Shown: in pieces, positions 33,959 to 43,855 of the stretch
Layout of the letters: every line of letters begins with the position of its first letter
How positions within the stretch are numbered: position 1 is the first letter of the stretch
NCBI GenBank assembly: GCA_025526935.1
Contig: JAHLKD010000155.1
Coordinates: 1 to 56,751, forward strand
Length of the DNA: 56,751 bases
Source of the DNA: Cladochytrium replicatum
Taxonomy: Eukaryota > Chytridiomycota > Chytridiomycetes > Cladochytriales > Cladochytriaceae
Direction: 5' to 3'
Notes under the pieces: generated by a model
Database searches by the model: none
Seen by the model: the letters and a program-made list of their open reading frames with translations, nothing else
Told to the model about the DNA's origin: nothing
Translations under genes and position numbers: made by a program

Positions 33959-34335
33959 CCAGGGTCTGCCACGAGTCAAATCGAGTCAAATATTTTGCTA
34001 TGTTTGACTCGTTACCATTTGTGGCTTCCTTTGATTTGACTCGCCAGTCAAATGCCAGACGCCCCATTTGACTCGCCAAATATTTGATATACCATTCTGT
34101 TGGACCACTTGTCAAATGCTTTACAAATATTTGATTTGCCCAAATACATTTGACAAATAGATATTTTCCTATTCGATTTGTCAAGTATTTGCAGAATGTT
34201 TGCTGTTCGATTTGTCAAGTATTTGCAGAATGTTTGCTATTCGCCAAATATTTGTATTTGATTCGACAAATATTTGGCAAATAGTTATCATTTGGCAAAT
34301 ATTTGACAAATCACCACTTTTTGCGTAAGAAAATT
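33959..34335 (+). mobile_element. AAATATTTG-rich element with CCAGGGTCTGCC end
   Basis: Starts ccagggtctgccacgagtc and then consists of repeated AAATATTTG and tttgacaaat words. The same start occurs inverted at 46230. A CAGGG terminus followed by short direct and inverted subterminal words fits a non-autonomous hAT (MITE-like) element, but I cannot define its other end. Confidence 0.55.
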
Positions 34336-34614
34336 AAAGGGTCCTTTCAGTAATATTACAATCTTCCTGGAACTCCGAGCAGGTACAAATCTGTACCCGC
34401 TCCTGGAAAATCACGTCATTCCACCGGTGGCGGAAAATTAGGTACCACTGTCCTAGCAGAGAGCACAGCGTCGACCAAGACTTGGGTGACGCCACGCAAT
34501 TGAATTCACTCGATTGAGGGGTGTACAATACCTGTCCTAACCTTCTGGTCTTGTCCGTGAGAGTGGATACAGATTTGTACCCACTCGATGTCGATTTGCT
34601 TGGCCATACAAACA
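34336..34614. other. Intergenic stretch with two near-palindromes
   Basis: No gene. It contains two related self-complementary 26-mers centred on TACAAATCTGTA or its complement, at 34377-34402 and 34561-34586 (see findings). Confidence 0.5.
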
Positions 34615-35005
34615 GTAGTCTATACCCGCGCGCACTGGCACCCCATACAAGGCTAATGGAAGACATACACTGCTATTGGAATATCGAGCATGACAAGCTG
34701 GTACGGATGCGTACTTGATCCCACTGTGGCGATCACGTGACTGACTTTTTGAGGTCCGTACGTCGCAAGCTTGTGAGTTGGTTTCCTGCTCAACCACACC
34801 CGCGCAACTGGAACCCCATTCAAGGCTGATGTAAGACATGCACCGCTATTAGAATATCGAGTCTAACGAGCTGGTACAGTTGCGTACTTGATCCAACTGA
34901 GTGGGTCACGTGACTGACTTTTGAGACCCGCCCCTCCCGAAGTTGTCAGCTGATTTCCTACTCAACCACACCCTTGGCTGGCACCCGATACATTCGTGAC
35001 TTAAA
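34615..35005. repeat. Tandem repeat, ~172-bp unit, about 2.2 copies
   Basis: The word pair ggcaccccatacaaggct / ggaaccccattcaaggct / ggcacccgatacattcg recurs at 34637, 34810 and 34980, giving periods of 173 and 170 bp. Each unit holds tgcgtacttgatcc and tcacgtgactgac. Units are diverged, so the array is old. Confidence 0.75.
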
Positions 35006-35077
35006 TGCTCCACCCAGGCTTCGAACCTGCAATCTCTTGAGGAGAGGCCGTTGCTGTAACAACTGAACTACTAGAGC
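35006..35077 (-). other. tRNA-like sequence, probably a tRNA pseudogene or SINE head
   Basis: 72 nt on the minus strand, with A box TAGTTCAGTTG and B box GGTTCGAAGCC at tRNA spacing, acceptor arms GCTCTAG and GTGGAGC pairing except at the last position, and a 3-bp D stem. The anticodon loop would show CTC but has C instead of U before the anticodon, and the variable loop is only about one base. It is therefore unlikely to be a working tRNA. Confidence 0.5.
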
Positions 35078-35084
35078 TATTTGT

Positions 35085-35086
<2 letters not shown>

Positions 35087-35133
<47 letters not shown>
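35087..35133. repeat. (CT)n microsatellite
   Basis: About 23 uninterrupted CT units directly before the LINE-a ORF1 start. It may be part of the LINE 5' end or its insertion site. Confidence 0.95.
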
Positions 35134-35136
<3 letters not shown>

Positions 35137-35141
35137 AATCA

Positions 35142-36444
35142 ATGCCGCCTCCCAGCGCTCCGCATGCGCAGCCGCCTGATGCGCCACATGCCGCGCCGCC
35201 CGCCCCACCCCCTGCTGTGCCCCCTGATGGACTTTCTGGTGGCACTGTGATTTTTGAGGCCCATTCGCGCCCCCGTGCCTCTTCTGTTGAAAATTCCGCT
35301 CCACAGCTTCCATTCTCCGCTCCGGCCTCTCCAATTCACTGGGCTGATGATGTGAATATGGGGGAGGATGAAAATGCCGAATCACGTGACTTCTGATCAC
35401 GTGACCGACGCGCCAAAAGACCTGAACATTGAATTGCCCCGTGGTCGCTCCCGTTCTCGTTCCCGATCACATCTGCCCGGTGTCCAGGTTCTTGCTGCTG
35501 TGGCTGCTCCCTCGAGTGTTGCATCTCTGGCCGATCTCCATGTCGTTCTCACTCAGATGCGATCTGTTTGTGCAACCTTTGATCCGTTGGCGATGCTGGA
35601 TCCTATGCTTGCACATTTGCCGAGGGACACTCCTGCTGAATTTTTTAGTGTTTGTCGTGATATGGCCGAGGATCTGGTGGGCCGCTTTGGGAGGCTGCTG
35701 CCTTCGCCTTCACCTCCGGTTGCCCCTGTCTCCTGCCATGATGATGTGGCTGCGCCTGTGTGCCTTCCCCCTAGACAACTGCATGGTAATCCTCCAATTC
35801 AGGACGATCTTGGGAACTCTGGTGCTCCTGGCCCTCGCCCCCCGTCTAGTCAACCTGCCCCACGTGGACCTTGTGGTCCACGCACTTATGCCGCTGCTGC
35901 TGCCAATGCCTGTGCCCGTGTGCTTGAGAGTCTCCCCACACTGAGTGCTGAATCTCGTACAGAAGCTGTCAGGACTGCCCTTGCTGGTTGTGACCACACT
36001 TCGAATGTCAGCCTTCGTGGCCCTCGGATTGTTGTATTCTATCCACTGACCTCTCCGCCGCTGCTGGTCTCCCCACCTGCTGATCTTTAGGCCCGTGTGG
36101 ATGATTTGACCACTGTGTACATCAAGGACATCATGAGACAGCGGCTCGGCTTTGTGTGGACCATGCTGAGGGCTCTCTTGGGCGATGAGGTGGTGCGTCA
36201 TATCCGCCACATCAGTTTTGTTGGTCACAACATTGCTTCCTTTATCTGTATTCGCTCAACCGCAATTGCTCTCCGTGCGCACTTCTCAACCCAGGAAGCT
36301 TCCACTGACGAATCAAACCCTGACTTTCTTTGCCGAGCCTCTACTCTGCCTTTGGAGCAGCGGGAGGCTGCGGTCAGGGAAGTTGTCCACAAGAGATATG
36401 CACATATCCTCAGTTCAGTTACTGATCCTGCTATTTTCCTGTAA
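35142..36444 (+). pseudogene. LINE-a ORF1-like region
   Basis: Three overlapping readings form one degraded ORF1. 35142-35396 is Pro/Ala-rich with WADDVNMGEDE. 35368-36090 has an RSRSRSRS tract and a helical FDPLAMLDPMLAHLP segment that LINE-b also carries. 36097-36444 holds VRHIRHISFVGHNIASF and an ALRAHF end, perhaps an RNA-binding fold. Frames change near 35395 and 36090. The ATG at 35142 is the natural start. ORF1 proteins bind LINE RNA; no zinc knuckle is visible. The frame after 36444 jumps straight to the RT linker, so the endonuclease has been deleted. Confidence 0.65.
35382..35404 (+). promoter_or_regulatory. Paired TCACGTGA sites in LINE-a
   Basis: Two TCACGTGA palindromes (E-box core CACGTG) start 15 bp apart at 35382 and 35397. 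LINE-b has the same pair with the same spacing at 49478 and 49493. Confidence 0.5.
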
Positions 36445-38245
36445 GCACTATTTAGCTGTTTCTTCCTGTGATGATCCTGATCCTGTTTTAGTTGAGTATT
36501 GCCGCTTGGAGCGTGACCGGCTATTGCGTGAGTGTGTCAAAGCTTTTCGTACTTGGTCTCTTTCTCAGCGAGCTCGAGAGGCTTCTGGCGACAATATGTT
36601 TAGTTCTTCTCCTAGTTCTTTAACTGACGTTAGCAAAGTTCTTTCCACCGCGCGTAGGTGTCATCAACGGCGCTCAGCTGCAAGTGGTTTATTGTCTGAT
36701 CCTGCCTCTTTATCTCATTATCGCAATCACTTTGCCTCCGTTCATCAGACTCAGTTTGCACAATCCTCTGCCAGTACAGAACACATTCGTCTACATGCGC
36801 TGAATGATTCTGTGTCAGTTAGTGTTAGTGACTTTTGCTATTCGTTCTTCCCCAAACAACTCTGCTCCTGGCCCAAACCATATTCCAGCTGAGTTATTTA
36901 AGCCGTTAGCTTCTGATGTTGCTATCCTTTTTGTTCAACTTTCAAACGCTATTTTCCGTTCAGGTTTGTCGCCCTCTGCCTGGAATGCTGGCTTGTTGTT
37001 ACCTGTTTGGAAGAATAAGGGTTCCATTGGTGATATTAGTCAGTACAGCCCCATTACTTTAACCAATGTTGATAGAAAAATCTTTGAGCGTACCCTGCTT
37101 CCTATGCTTGTAGCTCATGTTGGTAAACTTGATCCCGCCCAAGCTGGTTTCTAGGCCAATCGTTCAGGTGTTGAGTGTGTTTTTGCATTAGATGCTACCC
37201 TTTGATGGGCTTCCCGCACTGCTCTGCCTTATTGTGTTACTTTCTTAGATATTAAAGCAGCGTATGATACTGTGCATAGGCCTCTTTTGTGGGAACGTCT
37301 TTGTCAATTTCCCAGAATTCCAAACCGTTTGATCTCTGTTTTGATGAGTATGTTTGATCGTTGTTCTTCTCAGGTTGTTATAAAGAATCGTTCTTCTGAT
37401 TTGTTTTCGCTTCCACGAGGTCTTTTTCAAGGTTCTGTTTTGTCTCCGTTCTTGTACTCAGTTTTCATCAATCCTTTAGCACAGCTCCTTCGTCGTGAAT
37501 CCTCTCATCTTGCTAGGTTTTCTTATAACACTCCTGTTTTCAATTCGTTGTTTTTTGCTGATACCATAGCTTTGTTTTCTGCCACCCCTGAGCAAGCCCA
37601 ACGTGCATTGAAAATTTGTGAAGATTTTGCTTTAGCTTCTCATTTTGTGTTTTCACCTTCAAAGTGTTATCTTCTCAACGGTTACCCAAGCCCATACCAC
37701 TTCACGTGTTGGTTTGTTGCTGCTAGCTCAAATTCCTACTTTTGAGTTCAGGCTGAAGTACCTTCAGGCACGTATGTTTGCTCGCTGGTCTAGTGATTCC
37801 AGCCCTCTGTTACCAGCTGCTGTGTTGCATTCTATTGGTCATCTCCAGTCGGTTATGGTTCATCTCATTATTTTTCCGCTTGTCACAATGATCTCATTGT
37901 TCCTATGCCTGCTGTGCCCCCACTTCATCCGTTGATGTTGCATTTTCAGTCTTTGGCTGTTGCGCATAATGGACAAATTGCAGTTTCGTTTGCCCCTGTC
38001 CGCAATTTGAAACTTCGCCACCCTTTGTTGCTACCCCCACACCAACATCTCCCAACAGTATGTCTTCGTTTGTTCCTGCCATATCGGCTTGGCCGCCTGT
38101 TTCCAAACCCCCGACCTTATTGTAGGAACTGTCATGATGGCCCTGAAGTGACGCGTGCCCATGTCTCTGTGTGTCTACATTTGCGTGCTAGTTTGTCTGC
38201 TAGTTTTGATTTAGGCCCGCCTGACGATCCCTCCCTACCTCTTGA
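36445..38245 (+). pseudogene. LINE-a reverse transcriptase, frameshifted, active site changed
   Basis: A linker (YRNHFASVHQ), then RT motifs NSAPGPNHIPAELF (36855), ITLTNVDRKIFE, FLDIKAAYDTV (37245, first catalytic Asp), LFQGSVLSPFLYS (37430), the active-site box FFADTIALF (37550; usual FADD, so the second Asp is Thr), and near 38110 the zinc ribbon YCRNC...HVSVC. Stop codons follow AGF (37153) and interrupt near 37203, and frames change at about 36850, 37270 and 37900. It is dead. The hAT insertion splits the final coding segment between LPLD and IAIDML. Confidence 0.85.
38238..38245. repeat. hAT target-site duplication, left copy
   Basis: CCTCTTGA, identical to 45051-45058. Eight base pairs is the signature length of hAT transposition. 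Confidence 0.93.
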
Positions 38246-38412
38246 TAAGGTTCGGCGGGTCCGGGTCGGGTCCGGGTTTCAGTGGCGACCCGCACCAAAC
38301 CCTTTGGGTCGGGTCGTGTTTGTCTGGGGACCCGCAGGGTCACTGACGGGTACAAAGGGAATACCCGGACCCGAAGTGGTTGAAACCCGTACCCGACCCT
38401 GACCCGCCGGGT
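38246..38412. repeat. hAT left end with TIR and long hairpin
   Basis: The TIR is followed by CGGGTC-rich sequence. Segments 38254-38281 and 38381-38408 are inverted copies with 26 of 28 positions matching, so the left end can fold into a long hairpin. The second hAT copy has the same structure at its left end. Confidence 0.8.
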
Positions 38413-38546
38413 TTTTGCTGCCCAGGAGAGGATTGATTGAATTTTGAGTTAGACCACGGATATTTACATGAACACTTTTGTGTCTGTGTGGACAGTGTGT
38501 ATTTTAGAAACACTATCGTTAAAAGAAACAAAACTCCACTGAGCAA

Positions 38547-40214
38547 TCACAAGTTGATAGGTGGAACAGCCCAAATCAGCTTCTGTATCTGGTTCATATC
38601 GTCAGAGTCCCATCCACCACTGGTTACGTCCTTCGCCAACCCAGTCCTGATGAACCGATCAATGTCGTCATTTGAAAGCATGAAATCCTTGGCTAAACCT
38701 GTCTTCCAAGGTTTCCAATCCACCTCAGGGAGCGTTATGGACGAAAGATGCCCGATGTATGCCGTCCAGAACCTTAGCCACTCAGAAGGATATGCATCCA
38801 CTAATGCCCTGAACATGCCATAGATAGTGGCAGACGTACTTGGCGAATTATTGTGCCGTATCCAGTTTCCGAGCAAAATGTGCACCCTAAGAAGAGTAAG
38901 GCTGCTCCGAGAACTGCTACTTGAAGTTGATATTCGGCTTGAGCGGTCGTCTGATTCAACAAATATGGGCCGTAAAAACTCATTTCGGGAGAGGACTTCG
39001 TAGTTTACATTGACGTACTTGATTGATGGTGGAAGAGACGGCAATTTAAGGTCATAAATAACCTCATTGATCTTATGCATCTGGAAGCAGATACCCTGGA
39101 TGACCTCTTTCACCAAAAGGATAGCCGTACGACGATGCTGCTGCAGGCTAAGCAATGCAAGGGAACTCGTTGGAGAACTGGTTCGATGTACCTTCGGAAT
39201 TCTACCAATCCCCTTGATAGCCGACGATATGCTTATTAGGCCGCCTGTTGATGTTGGCGACGCAGGTGCTGCAGCTTCTGAATGACCAGCCTGTCGTTTC
39301 AGAGCAGCAAGCTCTCCCTCCAGGGCGGTCACACGTGATTTCCATTGTGAAATCTCCTGGGAAGTTGCCTGCTTCTCCCTTTCCATTGCAGCGGTGATCT
39401 CCCTGAATCTTGCTAGCTCTTCGTGCTCGCCGTGCTGAATCAATGCACCCGCCCTGCCCAATTCATCAATGAGAGCCTTCTCTCGCACTTCTGCTGCGAT
39501 GCGGGTCCTTCTCTCGTTCATTGCAGTCTCTTCAAGATCTTTTGTCATGTTCAACAGTCGTTCTGACTGTTTGAGGACCTGTTTTGTCCTTTCACGGTCC
39601 TCATCTGCTCGTTTGATGGTTGCTTGGAACTCGTCAACCTTTGCAGTGACGGGCATTCCTCTGTAAATGCCGTACTTGTGTCCCTGCCGCCTGTAAAAGT
39701 CCAGAAATGTTGTTTCCTTCTGAAAGGAAGAGCTTTTCAAGCACTCCATACGATAGGCGTTTGCTGCTGTTATGAACTCCGTTCGTCCACTGCATTCATC
39801 GTGAATTTTGTTCAGGGCTTGACAAACTAGCTTGCTGTCAGAGTTAAGTCGGTCGATCAACCCTTGAAGAACAAATCTTGGGCCGCATTCATCACGATTT
39901 GTTTGACAGTTGCTGATGAAGTCCTCCGAGTCGTAGCTGTGGCCGCTCGCTTTGAATTTTCGATACCAAAGTCGTATGTCTGAAGCAGGACAGAGTCCGT
40001 CGATGAGCAAATAGTCAGCATCCCCTTTAGTACCACGTCGCGCCGGTTTCTTTGAAGGAACTGTCGATTTGACATCAAGGCCAACTTCTGCTTCTTCCAC
40101 TTCAGAACCCGATGCCAGAGATGTTTCAGGTGCAGTCACAGGTTCTGCACTTGATTCTCTTTCAGATGATGGTCTGGATTGTTTTAACGCTCGCTTCTTT
40201 GTAGTTCGAGGCAT
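38547..40214 (-). CDS. hAT accessory gene: coiled-coil protein of unknown function
   Basis: 555 codons from ATG (40212-40214) to TGA, intact. I do not recognise the family. Visible parts: a basic, possibly nuclear-localising N-terminus (TTKKRALKQSR; PSKKPARRG at about 54-62); a compact region with LCPASDIRLWYRKFKASG (about 73-90); a Glu/Lys/Arg-rich heptad region at about 190-310 predicted to form a coiled coil; a Ser/Thr-rich stretch; a C-terminal globular part with LGNWIRHNNSPSTS and FWTAYIGHL. It lies inside the hAT between the left TIR and an array, and is conserved though broken in copy 2, so it is part of the element rather than a host gene. An accessory DNA-binding or assembly factor is possible by analogy with the second genes of En/Spm and MuDR, but that is inference. 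A weak TATA-like tattatag lies on the minus strand near 40288. Confidence 0.85.
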   Translation of the reverse strand: MPRTTKKRALKQSRPSSERESSAEPVTAPETSLASGSEVEEAEVGLDVKSTVPSKKPARRGTKGDADYLLIDGLCPASDIRLWYRKFKASGHSYDSEDFISNCQTNRDECGPRFVLQGLIDRLNSDSKLVCQALNKIHDECSGRTEFITAANAYRMECLKSSSFQKETTFLDFYRRQGHKYGIYRGMPVTAKVDEFQATIKRADEDRERTKQVLKQSERLLNMTKDLEETAMNERRTRIAAEVREKALIDELGRAGALIQHGEHEELARFREITAAMEREKQATSQEISQWKSRVTALEGELAALKRQAGHSEAAAPASPTSTGGLISISSAIKGIGRIPKVHRTSSPTSSLALLSLQQHRRTAILLVKEVIQGICFQMHKINEVIYDLKLPSLPPSIKYVNVNYEVLSRNEFLRPIFVESDDRSSRISTSSSSSRSSLTLLRVHILLGNWIRHNNSPSTSATIYGMFRALVDAYPSEWLRFWTAYIGHLSSITLPEVDWKPWKTGLAKDFMLSNDDIDRFIRTGLAKDVTSGGWDSDDMNQIQKLIWAVPPINL

Positions 40215-40369
40215 GGTGTTTGTACTGTTTGTCGTGGGAAGATACTGGCCCGGTGTTCTTAGCCGGAATGTTACAGGAATGTATGCTATAATACTTCCCT
40301 GACACTATAGTTTTCTACCCGATCTGAAAATAATAATAAGCTAGGGAAGAAACTGGCTAGTAACATTGA

Positions 40370-41280
40370 TAGAGAGGATTCTGTCCGGGTGGACAGAATC
40401 TTATTGCTAGTAACATTAATAGAGAGGTTAGCTGTACCTGATAGAAATTACTGAAGTACCGTCAATGAGTTGAGAAAGTGTCCGGGGGGACAGAATCCTA
40501 TTCTACCCAGACAGACACAGTGACACTCAGTCTCCCAGATTTCTGTCCACCCGGACACTTTCTCAACTCATTGACGGTACTTCAGTAATCTCTATCAGGT
40601 ACAGCTAACCTCTCTACAAATACTACTAGCAATAGGATTCTGTCCACCGGACACTTTCTCAACTCATTGACGGTACTTCAGTGATCTCTACCCAATACAA
40701 CTAACCTCTCTATCAATGTTACTAGCAATACGATTCTGTCCACCCGGACACTTTCTCAACTCATTGACGGTACTTCAGTGATCTCTATCCAATACAACTA
40801 ACCTCTCTATCAATGTTACTAGCAATACGATTCTGTCCACCCGGACACTTTCTCAACTCATTGACGGTACTTCAGTGATCTCTATCCAATACAACTAACC
40901 TCTCTATCAATGTTACTAGCAATACGATTCTGTCCACCCGGACACTTTCTCAACTCATTGACGGTACTTCAGTAATCTCTATCAGGTACAGCTAACCTCT
41001 CTACAAATACTACTAGCAATAGGATTCTGTCCACCCGGACACTTTCTCAACTCATTGACGGTACTTCAGTGATCTCTATCAAGTACAGCTAACCTCTCTA
41101 ATAATGTTACTAGCAATAAGATTCTGTCCACCCGGACACTTTCTCAACTCATTGACGGTACTTCACTGATACTTCACTGATCTCGATCAAGTACAACCAA
41201 CCTCTCTACAACTACTACTTGTAATAGGATTCTGTCCAGGCGGTCGCTTTCTCAACTCCTGGACGGTACTTCAACAGATG
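40370..41280. repeat. hAT internal array of ~96-bp repeats
   Basis: About two units in plus orientation (40381-40500), then about eight in minus orientation to 41265, inverted around 40500-40545. The unit core is the self-complementary TGTCCGGGTGGACA followed by attgctagtaacattgatagag and gtaccgtcaatgagttgag. It lies upstream of the coiled-coil gene and downstream of the transposase stop. Confidence 0.92.
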
Positions 41281-41304
41281 AACAGTCTAAACAACAATTT
41301 ATAT

Positions 41305-43739
41305 TTAAAAGAGTGGGTTATCATCAGTTGCTTCCAACTCTAATACCACATCAAAATCCTCGCCAAAATTATGCACCTTTACAAAATCCTCACTAACATC
41401 ACTTTTTGAATCTAGGGAATCATTTTTGAACGGTTCTTCAGCACTCAATTGATGCAACCAGTCATGACGGCACATCAACGCATTTATTGTTCTTGGAGCA
41501 AGGCGGTTGCGAGTTGCAGGTACCAAATCAACCCCGGCTGAAAACTTTCGTTCGACTGGAGCGCTTGTTGCTGGTATTCCTAAATAGTCCATTGCCATCT
41601 GGCTTAGGGCTGGAAAGTTCACACTTCCAACGGTCTTCCACCAGTCCATAATATTGATTGGCTTCCCATCAGAATCAATACCGCGGAGTACCTGATCGCC
41701 AAGATAGCGATCCAGCTCATCTTTTTCCTCAGGAATCTCTTCTTGCCAGATGAAAACGGATCTAATGGCTCTCAAGCGTTCAGCGTCCGTTTTTTTCTGT
41801 CTATCACCGGAAGCTCCGCTCGAATCGTGTCGACGTTCTGGCGTGTTTCCAAAAACATCGGCACCACTGTTCTTGATTTTCCGTGACTTATACGATTCCT
41901 CCCAGACTTTCCGCACTAGGGTGACCTGATCCCTTCCTACATCTTTCTCCCAAGCCTTTGAAAATCGATAATATTGATCCTTAAAACGAGGATCGAGTAC
42001 GGTAGCAACTGCTAAACACGGGCTCTTAGCGATTGAGTAATATATTCTCAGCTTATCTAGTGCATTTCGAAATGCTTTGGTGAAAGTTTCATCTAATTCT
42101 GCATCCTCTAGGTCCTCCAGTTGATCGATAAGATCGTTGTAAAATGGAATAACAAGCGGAAGTGTTGGATATCTAGACCCCTCGATTGCCTTTGATATAA
42201 CCTCGAAAACACTCAAACCATCCCGGATCTTCTGTAGGACCTCCCATTGCTTTGGATTTATTGACCAATCTTTCAAAGAATCTTCAATCCAGCATATTTT
42301 GTCCATTGCCTCTCGTAGCTGTAAGGCTCGTTTGACCATATAGAACGTGCTATTCCAGCGAGTTGTCACATCGATAATTGGTAATAGAGGAACCAGTTTC
42401 ACAAATCGGCACGAATCAATAAATGAGCTTCGTCGTTTTGGGTAAGACCGGATTCCTCTGACTAGCCATCGAAGAAGGTTTATGACATTAACGCCGGAGT
42501 TATCGTCATTTGCGACTGTGTCCCCTACGGGCGCGAATGTATCGATAAAATCCTTTGCTGCAAGATTGATAATGTGGGCCATACACCGCATGTGTTGAGT
42601 TTCTGCAGACCACGCAATATCCCTATCTTCCAAGAGCGTCTCCAGCGTAGCACTCATGGTAAAGTTGTTTGAACCGTTGTCGGTTGTAATGCACAATAAG
42701 CGTTCACCCGATAGCATGCCAAATTCATCCAGACACTTGACAAGCTGACTAGCCATGGCGACGCCTTCATGCTTTCCAACCATCGGAATCATCTGCAGCA
42801 GCAAGTCCTGCGGCTCCCATTCTTTCGTGATGAAGTGGGCAGTAATTCCAAGAAAAGAAATCTGGTTCTTCGATGTCCAACAGTCAGCTGTTATTGATAC
42901 TTTTGAAGGCGAACCAACAATCAGACCTTTAATGAGCTCCTTCTGCCTATCGTAAAGATCCATCTCCTTTTGCTTCACTGCTTTTGCCGTCTTTGGTGTA
43001 TAGTTTGGCTGAAAAGTCTTCAGCATGCTGACAAAGAACTCGTTCTCCACAACAGTAAAAGCCTGATTGTCTGCAGCAATCCAGTCCAAAATCGACCGCC
43101 ACGCTACGTCTGGATTGAACACAAAGTTTTGCTCCTTCTCCTGCGAGCCGAAATTCAATGTCTGTTGTCCCTTGGGGACGATGTCCAACAGTCCAAGCGA
43201 CCTGGCAATACTTCCATGGTGGTTTTTCAGATGCCGGAGGAAGTTTTTTGTTGATCCCGTCTTATCGACCTTCTGGCTCCACTTGCATTTCGCAACCAAA
43301 CATGTTCTCAGACCATTATCAACCTTATAGTAATCCTTCGCTATGCCGCCTCGACTACCTCTACAGTCCGACATGCTATCAACATCTGCGTCTGATGAAA
43401 GCATTGATGGTTGAACTGATCCAGCTGCAGGCTCCTGTCGCACTGAAGAGTCAGCAAAACTAACGTCGGCAGGAAGCTGTGGTGCATGCTGAGAAGCCGG
43501 GCCCACTCGCTGGAGTCATTGGAAGAAGATGTGGAGCTCGGCTCTCGAGCGCTGTTGTTGCCACCGTGTCCTGATACACGTCTGCGTTTGTCCTGCATGA
43601 TGTTCCCCTCGCTGGACGCCTCTGAAATTTGGGGGGCTGGCAGACTTCGCTTCCGTGTGTCAAGCGGATGACTGTCCACCAGTCTTTGGCTTGCGTCGGA
43701 CGCTGCCTTACGCTTTGGTTTAACAAAGGCGGCGTCCAT
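41305..43739 (-). pseudogene. hAT transposase, one base from intact
   Basis: Cut-and-paste transposase of the hAT superfamily. The natural start is the ATG at 43737-43739 (MDAAFVKPKRK), as copy 2 shows; a 1-nt loss near 43503 shifts the frame, leaving a 733-codon reading to 41305 (its GTG start at 43506 is artefactual). Parts: basic N-terminus (KPKRK, DKRRRV); a BED-type finger (CKWSQ...HLKNHH) in which the second Cys is Ser; catalytic Asp in TADCWTS and TTDNGSN; the RCMAHIINL motif; TRWNSTFYM; and a C-terminal dimerisation domain with MDWWKTV and PVERKFSAG carrying the third acidic residue. Full length would be about 811 residues, normal for hAT. Confidence 0.92.
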
Positions 43740-43855
43740 TTTTGCTGTGGTGTGGCTGGAACGTTACCGACTCTAATGTCCAGGTGTACAGAAAGCACAG
43801 CTCTCGAGGTCTGTCGTGGTAGAAATTGTTTGTTACAGAACTTCCGTTGTGACTT

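Larger units (their letters stand above)
35134..38245 (+). mobile_element. LINE-a, main part (split by the hAT element)
   Basis: A non-LTR retrotransposon with ORF1-like, RT and C-terminal zinc-ribbon parts. The 3' end continues at 45051-45389 beyond the hAT insertion, with a poly(A) run at 45380-45389. The apurinic endonuclease domain is missing. Confidence 0.88.

Noticed and set aside
35006-35077. Functional tRNA-Glu (CTC) gene
   Set aside because: C at position 33, near-absent variable loop and mismatches in the acceptor and T stems argue against function.
35142-36090. Pro/Ala-rich protein as a host structural gene
   Set aside because: Position before RT, homology to the LINE-b 5' region and broken frames fit LINE ORF1.
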